Below, one piece after another: positions 5,433 through 13,800 of a stretch of 17,363 nt of DNA. The stretch is taken from positions 1 to 17,363 of the forward strand of contig JANQFM010000310.1 of the NCBI GenBank assembly GCA_028277865.1, given 5' to 3'. The DNA is from Acidobacteriota bacterium. GTDB taxonomy: Bacteria; Acidobacteriota; UBA6911; RPQK01; DATIPO01. The position numbers were made by a program, and so were the translations under genes. Positions within the stretch are counted from its first letter, which is position 1, and every line of letters begins with the position of its first letter. The notes below the pieces were generated by a model. That model was not told where the DNA came from, made no database searches, and saw only the letters and a program-made list of their open reading frames with translations.

Positions 5433-7673
5433 CTATGCAGCATTCTCCAAATCTCCACCGTCGGTCGTCAGCTGGCGGGCCAAGCTGGAAATGCCGTCGG
5501 TGTCCAAGATGATCCCCACGCGGCCGTCCCCCAAAATGGCGGCCCCGGAAATGCCTTGCACGGTATCCATTTGGTCTCCCAGGGATTTGGCGACCACTTG
5601 TTGCTGGCCCAAGAGTTCATCGACCAGCAAGGCACAGCGATGGTGGCCGGCGCCGACGATGACCAGGATTCCCTGGGTGGGGTCTTCGAGCGCTTCAACC
5701 ACCCCGAACAGCCGGTGAAGGCGAAAGACCGGAATCAGATCGCCGCGCAGCAGCACCAGCTCGCCCCTTCCTGCCACATGGGAAAGGGCTCTGCTTTCCG
5801 GCCGGAAGCTGAGTGAAATGTTGAGGGTCGGAACGATGTAGCGCTGGTTGCCGACCCGTACCAGCATGCCGTCGGTAATCGCCATGGTGAGGGGCAGCAC
5901 GATGGAAAAGGTCGTCCCTTCCCCCGCTTTCGATTCCACCTGGATGCGTCCCTGCAAGGACTCGACGTTTCGCCTCACCACATCCATGCCCACGCCTCGG
6001 CCCGACACGTCGGTAACCTGTTCCGCCGTCGAGAACCCAGGGGCGAAGATCAGTTGGAAGACTTCGGAGTCAGATAAGCCGGCAGCGCTGGAGATCAGTC
6101 CGCGCTCGACGGCCTTGTCGATGATCTTGCCCCGGTCCAGGCCCCGTCCATCGTCCTTTAATTCGACGACGACACGGCCGTTGGAATGGAAAGCCGAGAG
6201 CCTCAGAACGCCCTGCGACGTCTTGCCGGCCTCGATGCGCTCCTCGGGAGCTTCAATGCCGTGGTCGGCAGCGTTGCGAATCAAGTGCACCAGTGGATCG
6301 CGCAGCACGTCGACCATGTGGCGATCGATTTCGGTGTCCTCTCCCTGGGTGATCAGCTGCACTTCCTTGCCGCTCTTGCGGGCCAGGTCGCGGACCAGGC
6401 GGGTCATTTTCTGGAAAGTCGGGCGCAGGGGGACCATGCGCAGCGACATGCTCAGATCCTGCAGCTCCCGTACGATCTTGCCGGCGTGGTTGACCTTGCG
6501 TGCCATCTCATGGTGGCGCTGATCGTTGACCACCGGATCCTGAGAGACCATGGACTGGGCAATCACCAGTTCGCCCACCATGTCCAGCAGCCGGTCCAGG
6601 CGATCGGTGCGGATGCGGACCGATGACTCGGACCCTGCAGACTGCTTTTGGGCCCGAAGGGCTTGGGCTACGTCGGTGAGCGAAGCGGCCGACGACTGGA
6701 GCAGGGATTTCCCAAGCGGCTGGGGCCCCTGAGACGCCGCAGCGGCTTCGACCTCCTCGCGGTCGGCCTTGCCCTGATTGACCAGGATGTCGCCCAGGCG
6801 GGGCTGGGGAAGGACGGATCGGTCAGGTTGGCCCGAAACGCCATGTCCCTCCGGATCCTGCAGCACTGCCAATAGCTGGCCGTAGCTCTCCGGGATGCAG
6901 TACTCCCGGCCTTGAATCAGCATTTGAACGCCATTGACCAGTGCCTTGAGCATGTCGACGCTGCGCAAGGCCAGGTCGGCATAGCCTCCTGAGCAGGTGA
7001 TCTCCTGATCGCGCATGCGTGAGAGCAGGTTCTCGGCGTGATGGGCCAGCTCCGAGATCAGGTCCAAGCCCAAGAAAGCGGAATTGCCTTTGATGGTATG
7101 GAAAGAGCGGAAGACGGTGTCGACAGCCTCCAGTTTCTCAGGGGCCACCTCCAGGTCCAAGAGGGCAGATTCTGCGGCGTCGATGACTTCGCAGCCTTCC
7201 GACACATATTCGGTCATCAATTCCGCGTCTGCATCTGAGGGAAGCTTCATCTGCCGGGCAGCGCCCTCTTCCGCCCCGCCGCTGCCGAAGGATTCTTGAG
7301 CGGCCTGGGAAGCCGCCGGGGTGGGTCCGTCCGCATGAATGTCGTCCGGCTGCCGACCGGCTGCCAGGCTTCCCAGAAGGTCGCATGCGGCATCGATGAA
7401 CAAGCCTGCCTCGGTCAAGTACGCCGGGCGTTTTGCCAACTCACAGCCCAAAGCACTGCTCAGACTGGCAGCCGCCTTAAAAACAGGGGCTTTGACCACC
7501 TCGCCAAGTCGGCTGCCCTGCAGCACGGCCTCCAGTTCGCCGTGCACCTTCTTCAGTTCGGCGACATCCTCAGGTTCCGCCTCCACTAGGCGTGCCTCCA
7601 AGTGTTCGAGGCGCACCTTCAATTCATCTTCGGTCAGGTTGCGTGTGTTTCGATTCTCTTCTTGAGTGCTCAT
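5433..7673 (-). CDS. cheA: CheA chemotaxis histidine kinase with atypical N-terminal and linker modules
   Basis: CheA autophosphorylates on its Hpt histidine under receptor/CheW control and feeds CheY and CheB. In this 746-residue protein the Hpt domain is not N-terminal: the phospho-His is H192 (FRSFHTIKGNSAFLGL), preceded by about 145 residues of helical, partly low-complexity sequence that I do not recognise. I see no clear P2 (CheY-binding) domain. Instead residues about 290-340 contain two similar units (RLGDILVNQGKADREEVEAA and PLGKSLLQSSAASLTDVAQA) resembling the N-terminal helical module of GspE/PilB ATPases. The remainder is canonical: dimerisation P3 from about 352, ATP-binding P4 with HLIRNAADHGIE (463-473), DDGRGLD (507-513) and GRGVGMDVV (558-566), and CheW-like P5 (about 596-735). 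The ATG at 7673 has AAAGG upstream and lies 6 bases after the DUF454 gene stop, implying coupling. Confidence 0.97.
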   Translation of the reverse strand: MSTQEENRNTRNLTEDELKVRLEHLEARLVEAEPEDVAELKKVHGELEAVLQGSRLGEVVKAPVFKAAASLSSALGCELAKRPAYLTEAGLFIDAACDLLGSLAAGRQPDDIHADGPTPAASQAAQESFGSGGAEEGAARQMKLPSDADAELMTEYVSEGCEVIDAAESALLDLEVAPEKLEAVDTVFRSFHTIKGNSAFLGLDLISELAHHAENLLSRMRDQEITCSGGYADLALRSVDMLKALVNGVQMLIQGREYCIPESYGQLLAVLQDPEGHGVSGQPDRSVLPQPRLGDILVNQGKADREEVEAAAASQGPQPLGKSLLQSSAASLTDVAQALRAQKQSAGSESSVRIRTDRLDRLLDMVGELVIAQSMVSQDPVVNDQRHHEMARKVNHAGKIVRELQDLSMSLRMVPLRPTFQKMTRLVRDLARKSGKEVQLITQGEDTEIDRHMVDVLRDPLVHLIRNAADHGIEAPEERIEAGKTSQGVLRLSAFHSNGRVVVELKDDGRGLDRGKIIDKAVERGLISSAAGLSDSEVFQLIFAPGFSTAEQVTDVSGRGVGMDVVRRNVESLQGRIQVESKAGEGTTFSIVLPLTMAITDGMLVRVGNQRYIVPTLNISLSFRPESRALSHVAGRGELVLLRGDLIPVFRLHRLFGVVEALEDPTQGILVIVGAGHHRCALLVDELLGQQQVVAKSLGDQMDTVQGISGAAILGDGRVGIILDTDGISSLARQLTTDGGDLENAA

Positions 7674-7679
7674 GGTTGA

Positions 7680-8174
7680 TTACCTTTCGCAACTGACGAG
7701 GCTTGGTGCTGGCTCGGAACACCTCGCAGCCCTGCCACCAGAACCTCCCGAGGACGGCAGCGCCAAGACGTGGACGGTGATTGCGGCAGCCATCAGCACC
7801 AACGGGGCTCGCCCCCAGGTGCTCTCCAACGCCAGCCAGCAGGTCAGCGTGACGGAAAGCCAAAGAATCAGCGACGATCCCAGCTTGACTGCGAGACAAA
7901 CGGTGCCCTTCTCCCTGTAGCGTTCAACATGGTGACCGAACCATCGGTTTTCGATGCTCCAGCGGTAAAGCCTCTTCGAGCTTTTCGAAAAGGCCGTCAC
8001 AGCCAAGAGCAGGAAGCAGGTCGTGGGCAGCAAAGGGACGAAAATGCCCACGATGCCCACAGCCAACGACAGGCATCCCAGCAACGACAGGGCCATCTTC
8101 TTGAAATCGGCTCGCCGGGCCGCCCGGCCTCCAACTTCCTTGCTGAACCGGCTCTGTGTGAGGCTAGACCTCAT
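7680..8174 (-). CDS. DUF454/YbaN-family inner-membrane protein
   Basis: The 164-residue protein has the DUF454 signature GIFVPLLPTTCFLLLAVTAF followed by SKSSKRLYRW and NRWFGHHVERYREKGTV. It has about four hydrophobic segments (roughly 28-47, 48-63, 95-116, 122-140) and a basic N-terminus. The family's function is not established. The ORF extends upstream to 8264, but those extra residues are encoded by a CGCAGAG repeat, whereas the ATG at 8174 has AAGGA 8 bases upstream; I take 8174 as the start. Its position between the receptor gene and cheA, 6 bases from cheA, is unusual and suggests co-expression with the chemotaxis system. Whether it takes part in signalling cannot be told from sequence. 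Confidence 0.86.
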   Translation of the reverse strand: MRSSLTQSRFSKEVGGRAARRADFKKMALSLLGCLSLAVGIVGIFVPLLPTTCFLLLAVTAFSKSSKRLYRWSIENRWFGHHVERYREKGTVCLAVKLGSSLILWLSVTLTCWLALESTWGRAPLVLMAAAITVHVLALPSSGGSGGRAARCSEPAPSLVSCER

Positions 8175-8226
8175 TGGGGTGATCCTTTCCTGGCTTTTGC
8201 AATTGCTCTGCGGCAAGAGCAGATTT

Positions 8227-8262
8227 TCACGCAGAGCCGCAGAGACGCAGAGGGCGCAGAAC
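8227..8262. repeat. CGCAGAG-family repeat fragment
   Basis: The plus strand reads CACGCAGAGCCGCAGAGACG followed by more CAGAG/CGCAGA units: about four near-tandem copies of a 9-base unit. It belongs to the same style of dispersed intergenic repeat as 176-250, but here only one arm is seen. It lies in the 114-base gap between the receptor gene and the DUF454 gene and accounts for the spurious N-terminal extension FCALCVSAALREN of the latter. Confidence 0.7.
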
Positions 8263-8288
8263 AACCTCTATATGCGGGCACTCCCGGT

Positions 8289-9749
8289 CTAAAACTCCCC
8301 AAGGGCCTGGGAATCGTCGCCGTCATCAAACGGGATCAGATCGGCGGATCCTGGCGCCGGGGGCAAATGCTTTGAAGTCTTGCCGTTGACGTACCCGCTG
8401 CTCCCCTGGCGGGGCTTGCGCCGACCTTCTCCGGCCGAGCCATTGACCAGCGCCAGCATCTCTTCGGCCTGACCGCTGAGTTCCTCAGAAGTCGCAGCCG
8501 CTTCTTCAGCATTGGCGGCTGTCTGCTGGGTGACCTGATTCAGTTGCTCGATGGCGCTGGTGACCTGTTCAATCCCTTGCCTTTGCTGATCGGAGGCAGC
8601 CGCAATCTCGGCCACCACTTCGGCCACCTTTTGCACTTGGCCGTTGATTTCCTGCAGGCTGGACAGAACTCCGGCATTCATGCTCACGCCGCTCTCGGCG
8701 TTCTTGACCGATTCTTCGATCAGGCCGGAGGTGCTCTTGGCCGCTTCGGCACTGCGCATGGCCAGGTTGCGGACCTCTTCTGCAACAACTGCAAACCCAC
8801 GGCCGGCATCCCCGGCGCGGGCAGCTTCGACGGCGGCATTCAAGGCCAAGAGATTGGTCTGAAAAGCGATCTCGTCGATGGTCTTGACGATCTTCGAGGT
8901 CTCGTCGGCCGAGGCCTGGATGCGGTTGATGGCCTCGGAAAGCTCCTGCATGTTGGAGACGCCCTTTTGGGTCACTTCACGAGTGGAATCGGTCAATCCG
9001 CGCGCTTCCTGGGCGTTGTCGGAGTTTTGCTTGGTCATGGCGCCGACTTGCTGCAGGTTGCTGGAGATCTCCTCCAGGCTGCTGGCCTGCTCTGAGGCGC
9101 CTTGGGCCAAGGCTTGGGAACCGCTGCTGATCTGGCTGGATGCCGTGGCCACCTGGTTTGCCGAGTGCCGGACCGGATTGACGATCGCTTCGGCGACTTC
9201 GTGAATCCCCTCCATGAGGCCGGCATAGGCGGAGTCGAGCTTGCTCAAGTCGGCTTTTGCGCTCAGATCCCCTGCCTTGTATTGCTCGACCAGCTTTTCC
9301 AGTCCGCGTTTATAGGCGGCACGGGCGTTGTAGTCCGTCCATTCCACAGCGTTTCCGATGTGATTGCCCTGCCGGTCGCGCAAGGCGCTCAGAGTGAGGC
9401 CGAATTCCATGCCCGCCAGATCGAGTTCGGTCTTGTAGGGCAGCTTGGAGAAGTCGCTGAGGAGCCGGTGTTGATGCTGCGGGTTCTTGTGGAAGTGGTC
9501 GATGCTCATGCCCACCAGCCGACGCGGATCGAAGCCGGGAAAGAGCTTGCGCAGGTCGTCCCGGTATTTGCTCAGCATCTCGACGACCGCCGGATTGCAG
9601 TAGACGATGCGGAAATCGAGGTCGCACATCATGAAGTAGCTGGCGGCGCCTTCAACCATCGAAATGAAGCGTTCGGCGCGAAGCGACTGCTCCGAATCGG
9701 CTGAGGCCTGTCTTCCCCCATTTTTTAGATTGCGGAGATAATTCAACAT
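8289..9749 (-). CDS. Soluble PAS-domain methyl-accepting chemotaxis protein
   Basis: The 486-residue chemoreceptor has no membrane segment or signal peptide, so it is predicted to be cytoplasmic. Domains: PAS (about 26-140), a divergent HAMP-like stretch (about 143-200, with YKAGDLSAKADLS), and an MCP signalling coiled coil (about 200-435). The kinase-control tip is IDEIAFQTNLLALNAAVEA (291-309) continuing to VVAEEVRNLA (321-330). Candidate methylation/deamidation sites are SEQASSLEEISS (219-230) and NAEEAAATSEEL (413-424). The PAS contains FHKNPQHQ (H87 and H92) and a final EWTD (W137), a pattern I associate with Aer2-type haem PAS domains. The tail is flexible and ends with an acidic patch, not a CheR-tethering pentapeptide. 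AAAGGAG lies 5 bases before the ATG at 9749. The gene is 42 bases after cheW. Confidence 0.95.
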   Translation of the reverse strand: MLNYLRNLKNGGRQASADSEQSLRAERFISMVEGAASYFMMCDLDFRIVYCNPAVVEMLSKYRDDLRKLFPGFDPRRLVGMSIDHFHKNPQHQHRLLSDFSKLPYKTELDLAGMEFGLTLSALRDRQGNHIGNAVEWTDYNARAAYKRGLEKLVEQYKAGDLSAKADLSKLDSAYAGLMEGIHEVAEAIVNPVRHSANQVATASSQISSGSQALAQGASEQASSLEEISSNLQQVGAMTKQNSDNAQEARGLTDSTREVTQKGVSNMQELSEAINRIQASADETSKIVKTIDEIAFQTNLLALNAAVEAARAGDAGRGFAVVAEEVRNLAMRSAEAAKSTSGLIEESVKNAESGVSMNAGVLSSLQEINGQVQKVAEVVAEIAAASDQQRQGIEQVTSAIEQLNQVTQQTAANAEEAAATSEELSGQAEEMLALVNGSAGEGRRKPRQGSSGYVNGKTSKHLPPAPGSADLIPFDDGDDSQALGEF

Positions 9750-9791
9750 TGCTTCTCCTTTGGTTCCTAGTGGCTCATTGACCCGTGCCGC

Positions 9792-10376
9792 TTAAGCAAC
9801 CTGCTCGGCGATGGACTCGAAGACTTCGTCCAAGCCGGGATCTTCGTCTTTCTGTTCTTGGGACTCCGGCTGGGGCCGTTCGGGAAGGGCATCGCCGCTG
9901 CTGGCCAGAGCCTTCTCGATGTCGAGCAGCATCCTGACCTTGTCCTGGGACTTTCCGATACCCAGGATGTAGTCGGTGCGGACATCCGAACCCATGGCGG
10001 GCGGATCCTCGATCTCGTCGCAGGAAATGTCGAGCACTTCGCTCACCTTGTCCACCACAACGCCGACTTCACGGCCCTGCGACTGGACGACGATGATGCA
10101 GGTTTGACTGGTGTCCTCCATGGACGACATGGCGAACTTCAGACGCAGGTCGATGACAGGAATCACCTTGCCGCGCAAGTTGATGACACCCCGGATGTAG
10201 TCGGGCATTCGGGGCACGGGGGTGATCGGGATCATCCCGATGATCTCCTGGACGCTCAAGATCTCCAGTCCGTACTCTTCTTCGCCAAGGAAGAAGGAGA
10301 GGTATTTGCCGCTGAGATCCCTTCTCTGAAGATCGGTCGGATCGAACGCCTCACTCGCTTGCATTTTTTTCTCCAT
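9792..10376 (-). CDS. cheW: CheW chemotaxis coupling protein
   Basis: CheW links chemoreceptors to CheA. The CheW fold covers about residues 20-155, with KYLSFFLGEEEYGLEILSVQ, the typical PxxPxYIRGVINLRGKVIPVIDLR region, and the late DKVSEVLDI and YILGIGK segments. The protein carries an acidic C-terminal extension of about 35 residues (EQKDEDPGLDEVFESIAEQ) not needed for the fold. Start choice is uncertain: ATG codons at 10385, 10376 and 10364 are in frame. GGAG is 10 bases before 10376 but only 3 before 10385, so I use 10376 (194 residues). This is the promoter-proximal gene of the cluster, facing the divergent spacer. Confidence 0.94.
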   Translation of the reverse strand: MEKKMQASEAFDPTDLQRRDLSGKYLSFFLGEEEYGLEILSVQEIIGMIPITPVPRMPDYIRGVINLRGKVIPVIDLRLKFAMSSMEDTSQTCIIVVQSQGREVGVVVDKVSEVLDISCDEIEDPPAMGSDVRTDYILGIGKSQDKVRMLLDIEKALASSGDALPERPQPESQEQKDEDPGLDEVFESIAEQVA

Positions 10377-10405
10377 CTTGTTCATTCTCCATCGCTTAAA
10401 GTGGG

Positions 10406-10423
10406 CCTTAAACCGGGTTAAGG
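10406..10423. promoter_or_regulatory. Operator-like palindrome upstream of cheW
   Basis: CCTTAAACCGGGTTAAGG is an 18-base inverted repeat with 8 of 9 positions paired. It ends 29 bases before the chosen cheW start. It could be a repressor or activator site, or a hairpin in the cheW leader. No binding protein is suggested by the window. Confidence 0.4.
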
Positions 10424-10521
10424 GCGCTCACCGTAACTGCCCCACCTTATCGTCGAGCTGGATGCTGCGCCTCTGTGGGGGCGCTCCCTAATTGGCTGCC
10501 GGAAATCTTCCGCTTCGATCG

Positions 10522-10542
10522 AACTTTGCGGCTTTGCGTGGA
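10522..10542. repeat. CTTTGCG-type repeat fragment
   Basis: The plus strand reads CTTTGCGGCTTTGCGTG at 10524-10540, two near-identical units; the reverse complement is CACGCAAAGCCGCAAAG. This is the same pattern class as the CACGCAGAG unit at 8227-8262 with A for G at one position. It is short, so chance similarity is possible. Confidence 0.45.
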
Positions 10543-10839
10543 ATCCGCTCTGGGCCCCCTTCTGGGGAAATCCCCCACAAGGGATCGGGGCGGCCCACCC
10601 TGGATCCCCCGGCCTGCTGCGTCGAAGATGACGTACTTCAACAGTGCGCGCAGCCGTTCGGCAAGGGATTATCGGCTACGAATCAGTACGCATTCATTTA
10701 GCCCGTGGGTGGAAATCGAATCGAGACGCTTTTCTGGGCCGCCGTCGGGTCCTTCCCGGCGGAGCCTACGACTGGAAAGCTGGAATCAGTGGAGCCAAAG
10801 AAAGGCGTCGCGGGCTAGCTGGGGGACGCAGACACCGGA

Positions 10840-13800
10840 ATGGCTTCCAAATGGTCGAAAATCCTTTTTGGGATGAGCGTGTGCCTGAGCGCAGCTACGC
10901 TTGCCGTTCGGGGACAGTCCTACAGAATCGAGGTCTACGGCCAGGAAGAAGGGCTGCACAGCAGCGAGATCAATGCCATTGCACAGGACGGCCGAGGCCG
11001 ATTGTGGCTGGCAACCCGCGCGGGGCTGTTCGCGTTTGACGGGATCCTGTGGGAAAGCCACGAGCCCAACTACCCGCCCGCCATCAGTTTTTCCTTCATC
11101 AGCTCCGATGCCCTGGGCAGGATCTGGGCGGTCAACGAAACCAAGCCCTACACGGTCGCCTGCTACGAGAAGGGCGTATGGCGGAAGCTGCCTGCCCTTG
11201 CGCAATTCCCATCCTTCGCCGTGACGGGCTTGGCGGTGGCCTTGTCCCGCTCGGGGCCGCAAGTCGCAGTGGCCAGCCGGCAATCGGGCCTGGCTTTTTG
11301 GGACGGCGTCCGCTGGTCGCACCTCGCTTCCCCCGAAACAGGGCGCATTTACGGGCTTGCCGCCCAGGGACAGTCCTTTTACCTGGCCAGCAGCCGCGGC
11401 CTGCTTCGGATGCGCGAGGGGAAGCTTGAAGAAGTGGCACTGCAGGGCCCTTCGACTGAAGATCCAGGCTTGTTGGGCGTCTATCCGGATCCGCACAGCG
11501 GCTCGCTGATTATCCACGCTTCAGGCTGGCTGGCATCCTGGAAGGAGGGGAAGCTGGGCTGGCTCTTTGAAAATGACGACCTGCGCCTGGAGGGATCTGC
11601 CATCAGGGGGCTCGGGGCGGGCCGGGACGGCTGGGTCTACCTGGCCACCAACGAACAACTCCTGCAGATCCAGCCCGAGACTGGCCGAATCTTGCCGCTG
11701 GGCCGCGAGAACGGGCTTAATTCCAACGGTGCGCGTGCGCTCTTTGTGGACCGCGAAAACTCCCTGTGGATCGCCAACCGCATGGGATTGGTGCGGGTGG
11801 CCGGGCGCCGCTTCGCCAACTTCGACACCCGCCAGGGATTCCTGGAGGACGAAGTCACCGCCGTCCTGCAATCAGGCAAGGACGAAATGGTCTTGGGCCA
11901 CAATTCCGGCCTTACTTTTTGGAAGGCGGGAAGGGTCGACAAGGTGCGCTTCCCAAAGATTTCAGAAGGATGGAGGGGGGTCACCCGCGTCCTGGACCTG
12001 AGATCGGATCGGCAGGGCCGGGTCTGGGCCGCCGCTTCCTGGGCCGGCCTAGCCCGAATCGAAGGGGAGTCGATCACCTGGTACGGCTCCGAAGCGGGAC
12101 TCACGGTTCCGGTCAGTTCTGTGCTTGAAGATCGCTCAGGCGTTCTGTGGGTTGCCGCCGACCGTCAGCTTTTCCGCTGGGAAAGGGGCCGCTTCGTCCC
12201 TTCCGAGCTGCCCAGGCTCGGCAAAGGAGCGGTACGGAGGATCTTCGAATCTCGCCGGGGAATCCTCTATCTGGCCACCTCCCATCACGGTCTGCTGGCC
12301 GGAAGGCCCGGCAACTGGAGGCGCATCGGCAGCCACCCTACGGAGGAAACGGATTCGGTCTATGCCCTGCTGGAAGACAGCCGGGGACGCATCTGGGCCG
12401 GAACAGGAGGGGGACTGTACCGAGTCGATTCCGGGAAATTGGTACCAGCCGCGCCTGTCGTCTTTCCGCAGCCGAGGCCGGTCTACGCGATCTTGGAGGA
12501 TGGCCAGGGCAACCTCTGGTTCGGGACGGATTCCGGAGTCGTGCTGTGGGACGGCATTCGAAGCCGCCGCCTGGCGAGCAGGGACGGCCTTGCCGGGCAG
12601 GAGACCAACCGGGCGGCGGCCTTGCTGGACAGCCGCAACCGGGTCTGGATCGGCACTGACCGAGGCCTGTCCCTTTACCAACCCGAGTTTGATTGCTTCG
12701 TGCCTGCTGCTCCCGGCGTTGAAGTCCTTTCGGCCTGGGCTGCTGGAGAGGACTTGCCCCTGACAGGCGAAGCTTCCTTAAGCACCAGGCAAAACACCCT
12801 GCAGTTTGGATTCCGTGCGCTTTCATTGAGGGATCCTCACTCGATCCGCTATCGCTTCCGCCTCTCAGGCTTCGAAGAGCAGTGGCAGCATCAAGACAAT
12901 CCCTATCAGCGCCAAGTCCGTTACGCCAGCCTGCCGCCGGGCCGCTTCCGCTTTGAAGTGCAAGCCGGAAGCCCGCAAAGATGGGGCACCAGCAGTTCGG
13001 GGCCTTGGATCGTCATCCACCCGCCATTCTATTTGCAGTGGTGGTTTGCACCGCTTTCGTTGGCAAGCCTGCTTCTGGCGGGCTGGCTGGTCAAAGTCCA
13101 ACGGTCCAGGAAAGAGCTGCACCAGCGCTACCGGAGGCTGGTCGAGGCGGCACCTGAAGCCATACTTCTCTTTGATCCCGAGAAAGGCCGCTTCGTGGCA
13201 GCCAACCAAAATGCCCGACGCATGCTCAAAGCCGACAAGAGCCGCCTCTACGGCATGGGATGGCCGGATTGCAGTCCGGCCCGACAACCGGGCGGATCCC
13301 CTTCGGTCGAGGCCAGTGGTCAATATGTCAATCAGGCACTGGAGGGCCTGGAGCCGGTTTTCGAATGGGTTCTGCAAGATACCGAAGGCAAAGAGGTCCC
13401 CTCGGAGGTTCGCCTGAGCCATTTTGCCTCGGGTCGGCGCTCACTGGTGAGAGCCAGCATCCACGACATCTCAGAGCGAAAAAGGCTGAAGGGAGAGGCC
13501 CAGTTGAGGACTCGTCACCTGCAGGCGCTGACCCGAATCGGCCACTTGGCGATTCGACGCAGTGACAGCGGCTTCGTCAAGCGGGCGCTCGCCCTGGTGC
13601 AGGAGAGCCTGCAATCACCCTGCTGCCTGCTGCTCTGGGCCGGACCTCCTGCCCAAGAGGTTCGTCTTGCGGCATCCATTAGCGACGGCAATGAACTGGT
13701 GTTGGAAGCCGACCAGGATGCCCACCTGATCATGCTGGCAAAGCGGCTTCGCACCAATTCGTTTGTTGCCTTGAATTGGCCTGTGGATGCCGGGCCGCCC

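Larger units (their letters stand above)
10386..10839. other. Divergent intergenic region between cheW and the propeller kinase
   Basis: About 450 bases without a convincing gene; small ORFs here show no recognisable domains. It must contain promoters for both divergent units, but I could not identify convincing sigma-70 elements on either strand. It holds the palindrome at 10406-10423, a 7-bp-stem GC-rich hairpin at 10467-10484 (TGTG loop), a CTTTGCG-type repeat near 10522-10542, and a GC-rich stretch with short runs of G and C around 10561-10615. Confidence 0.7.

Noticed and set aside
10447..10456. Sigma-28-like -10 element (GACGATAA on the minus strand) upstream of cheW
   Set aside because: It resembles GCCGATAA, but no TAAA-like -35 lies at the expected distance, so it was not called a promoter.
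10447..10641. 64-residue minus-strand ORF in the divergent spacer
   Set aside because: Arg/Ser/Pro-rich translation of repeat-bearing non-coding DNA with no recognised domain; not supported as a gene.
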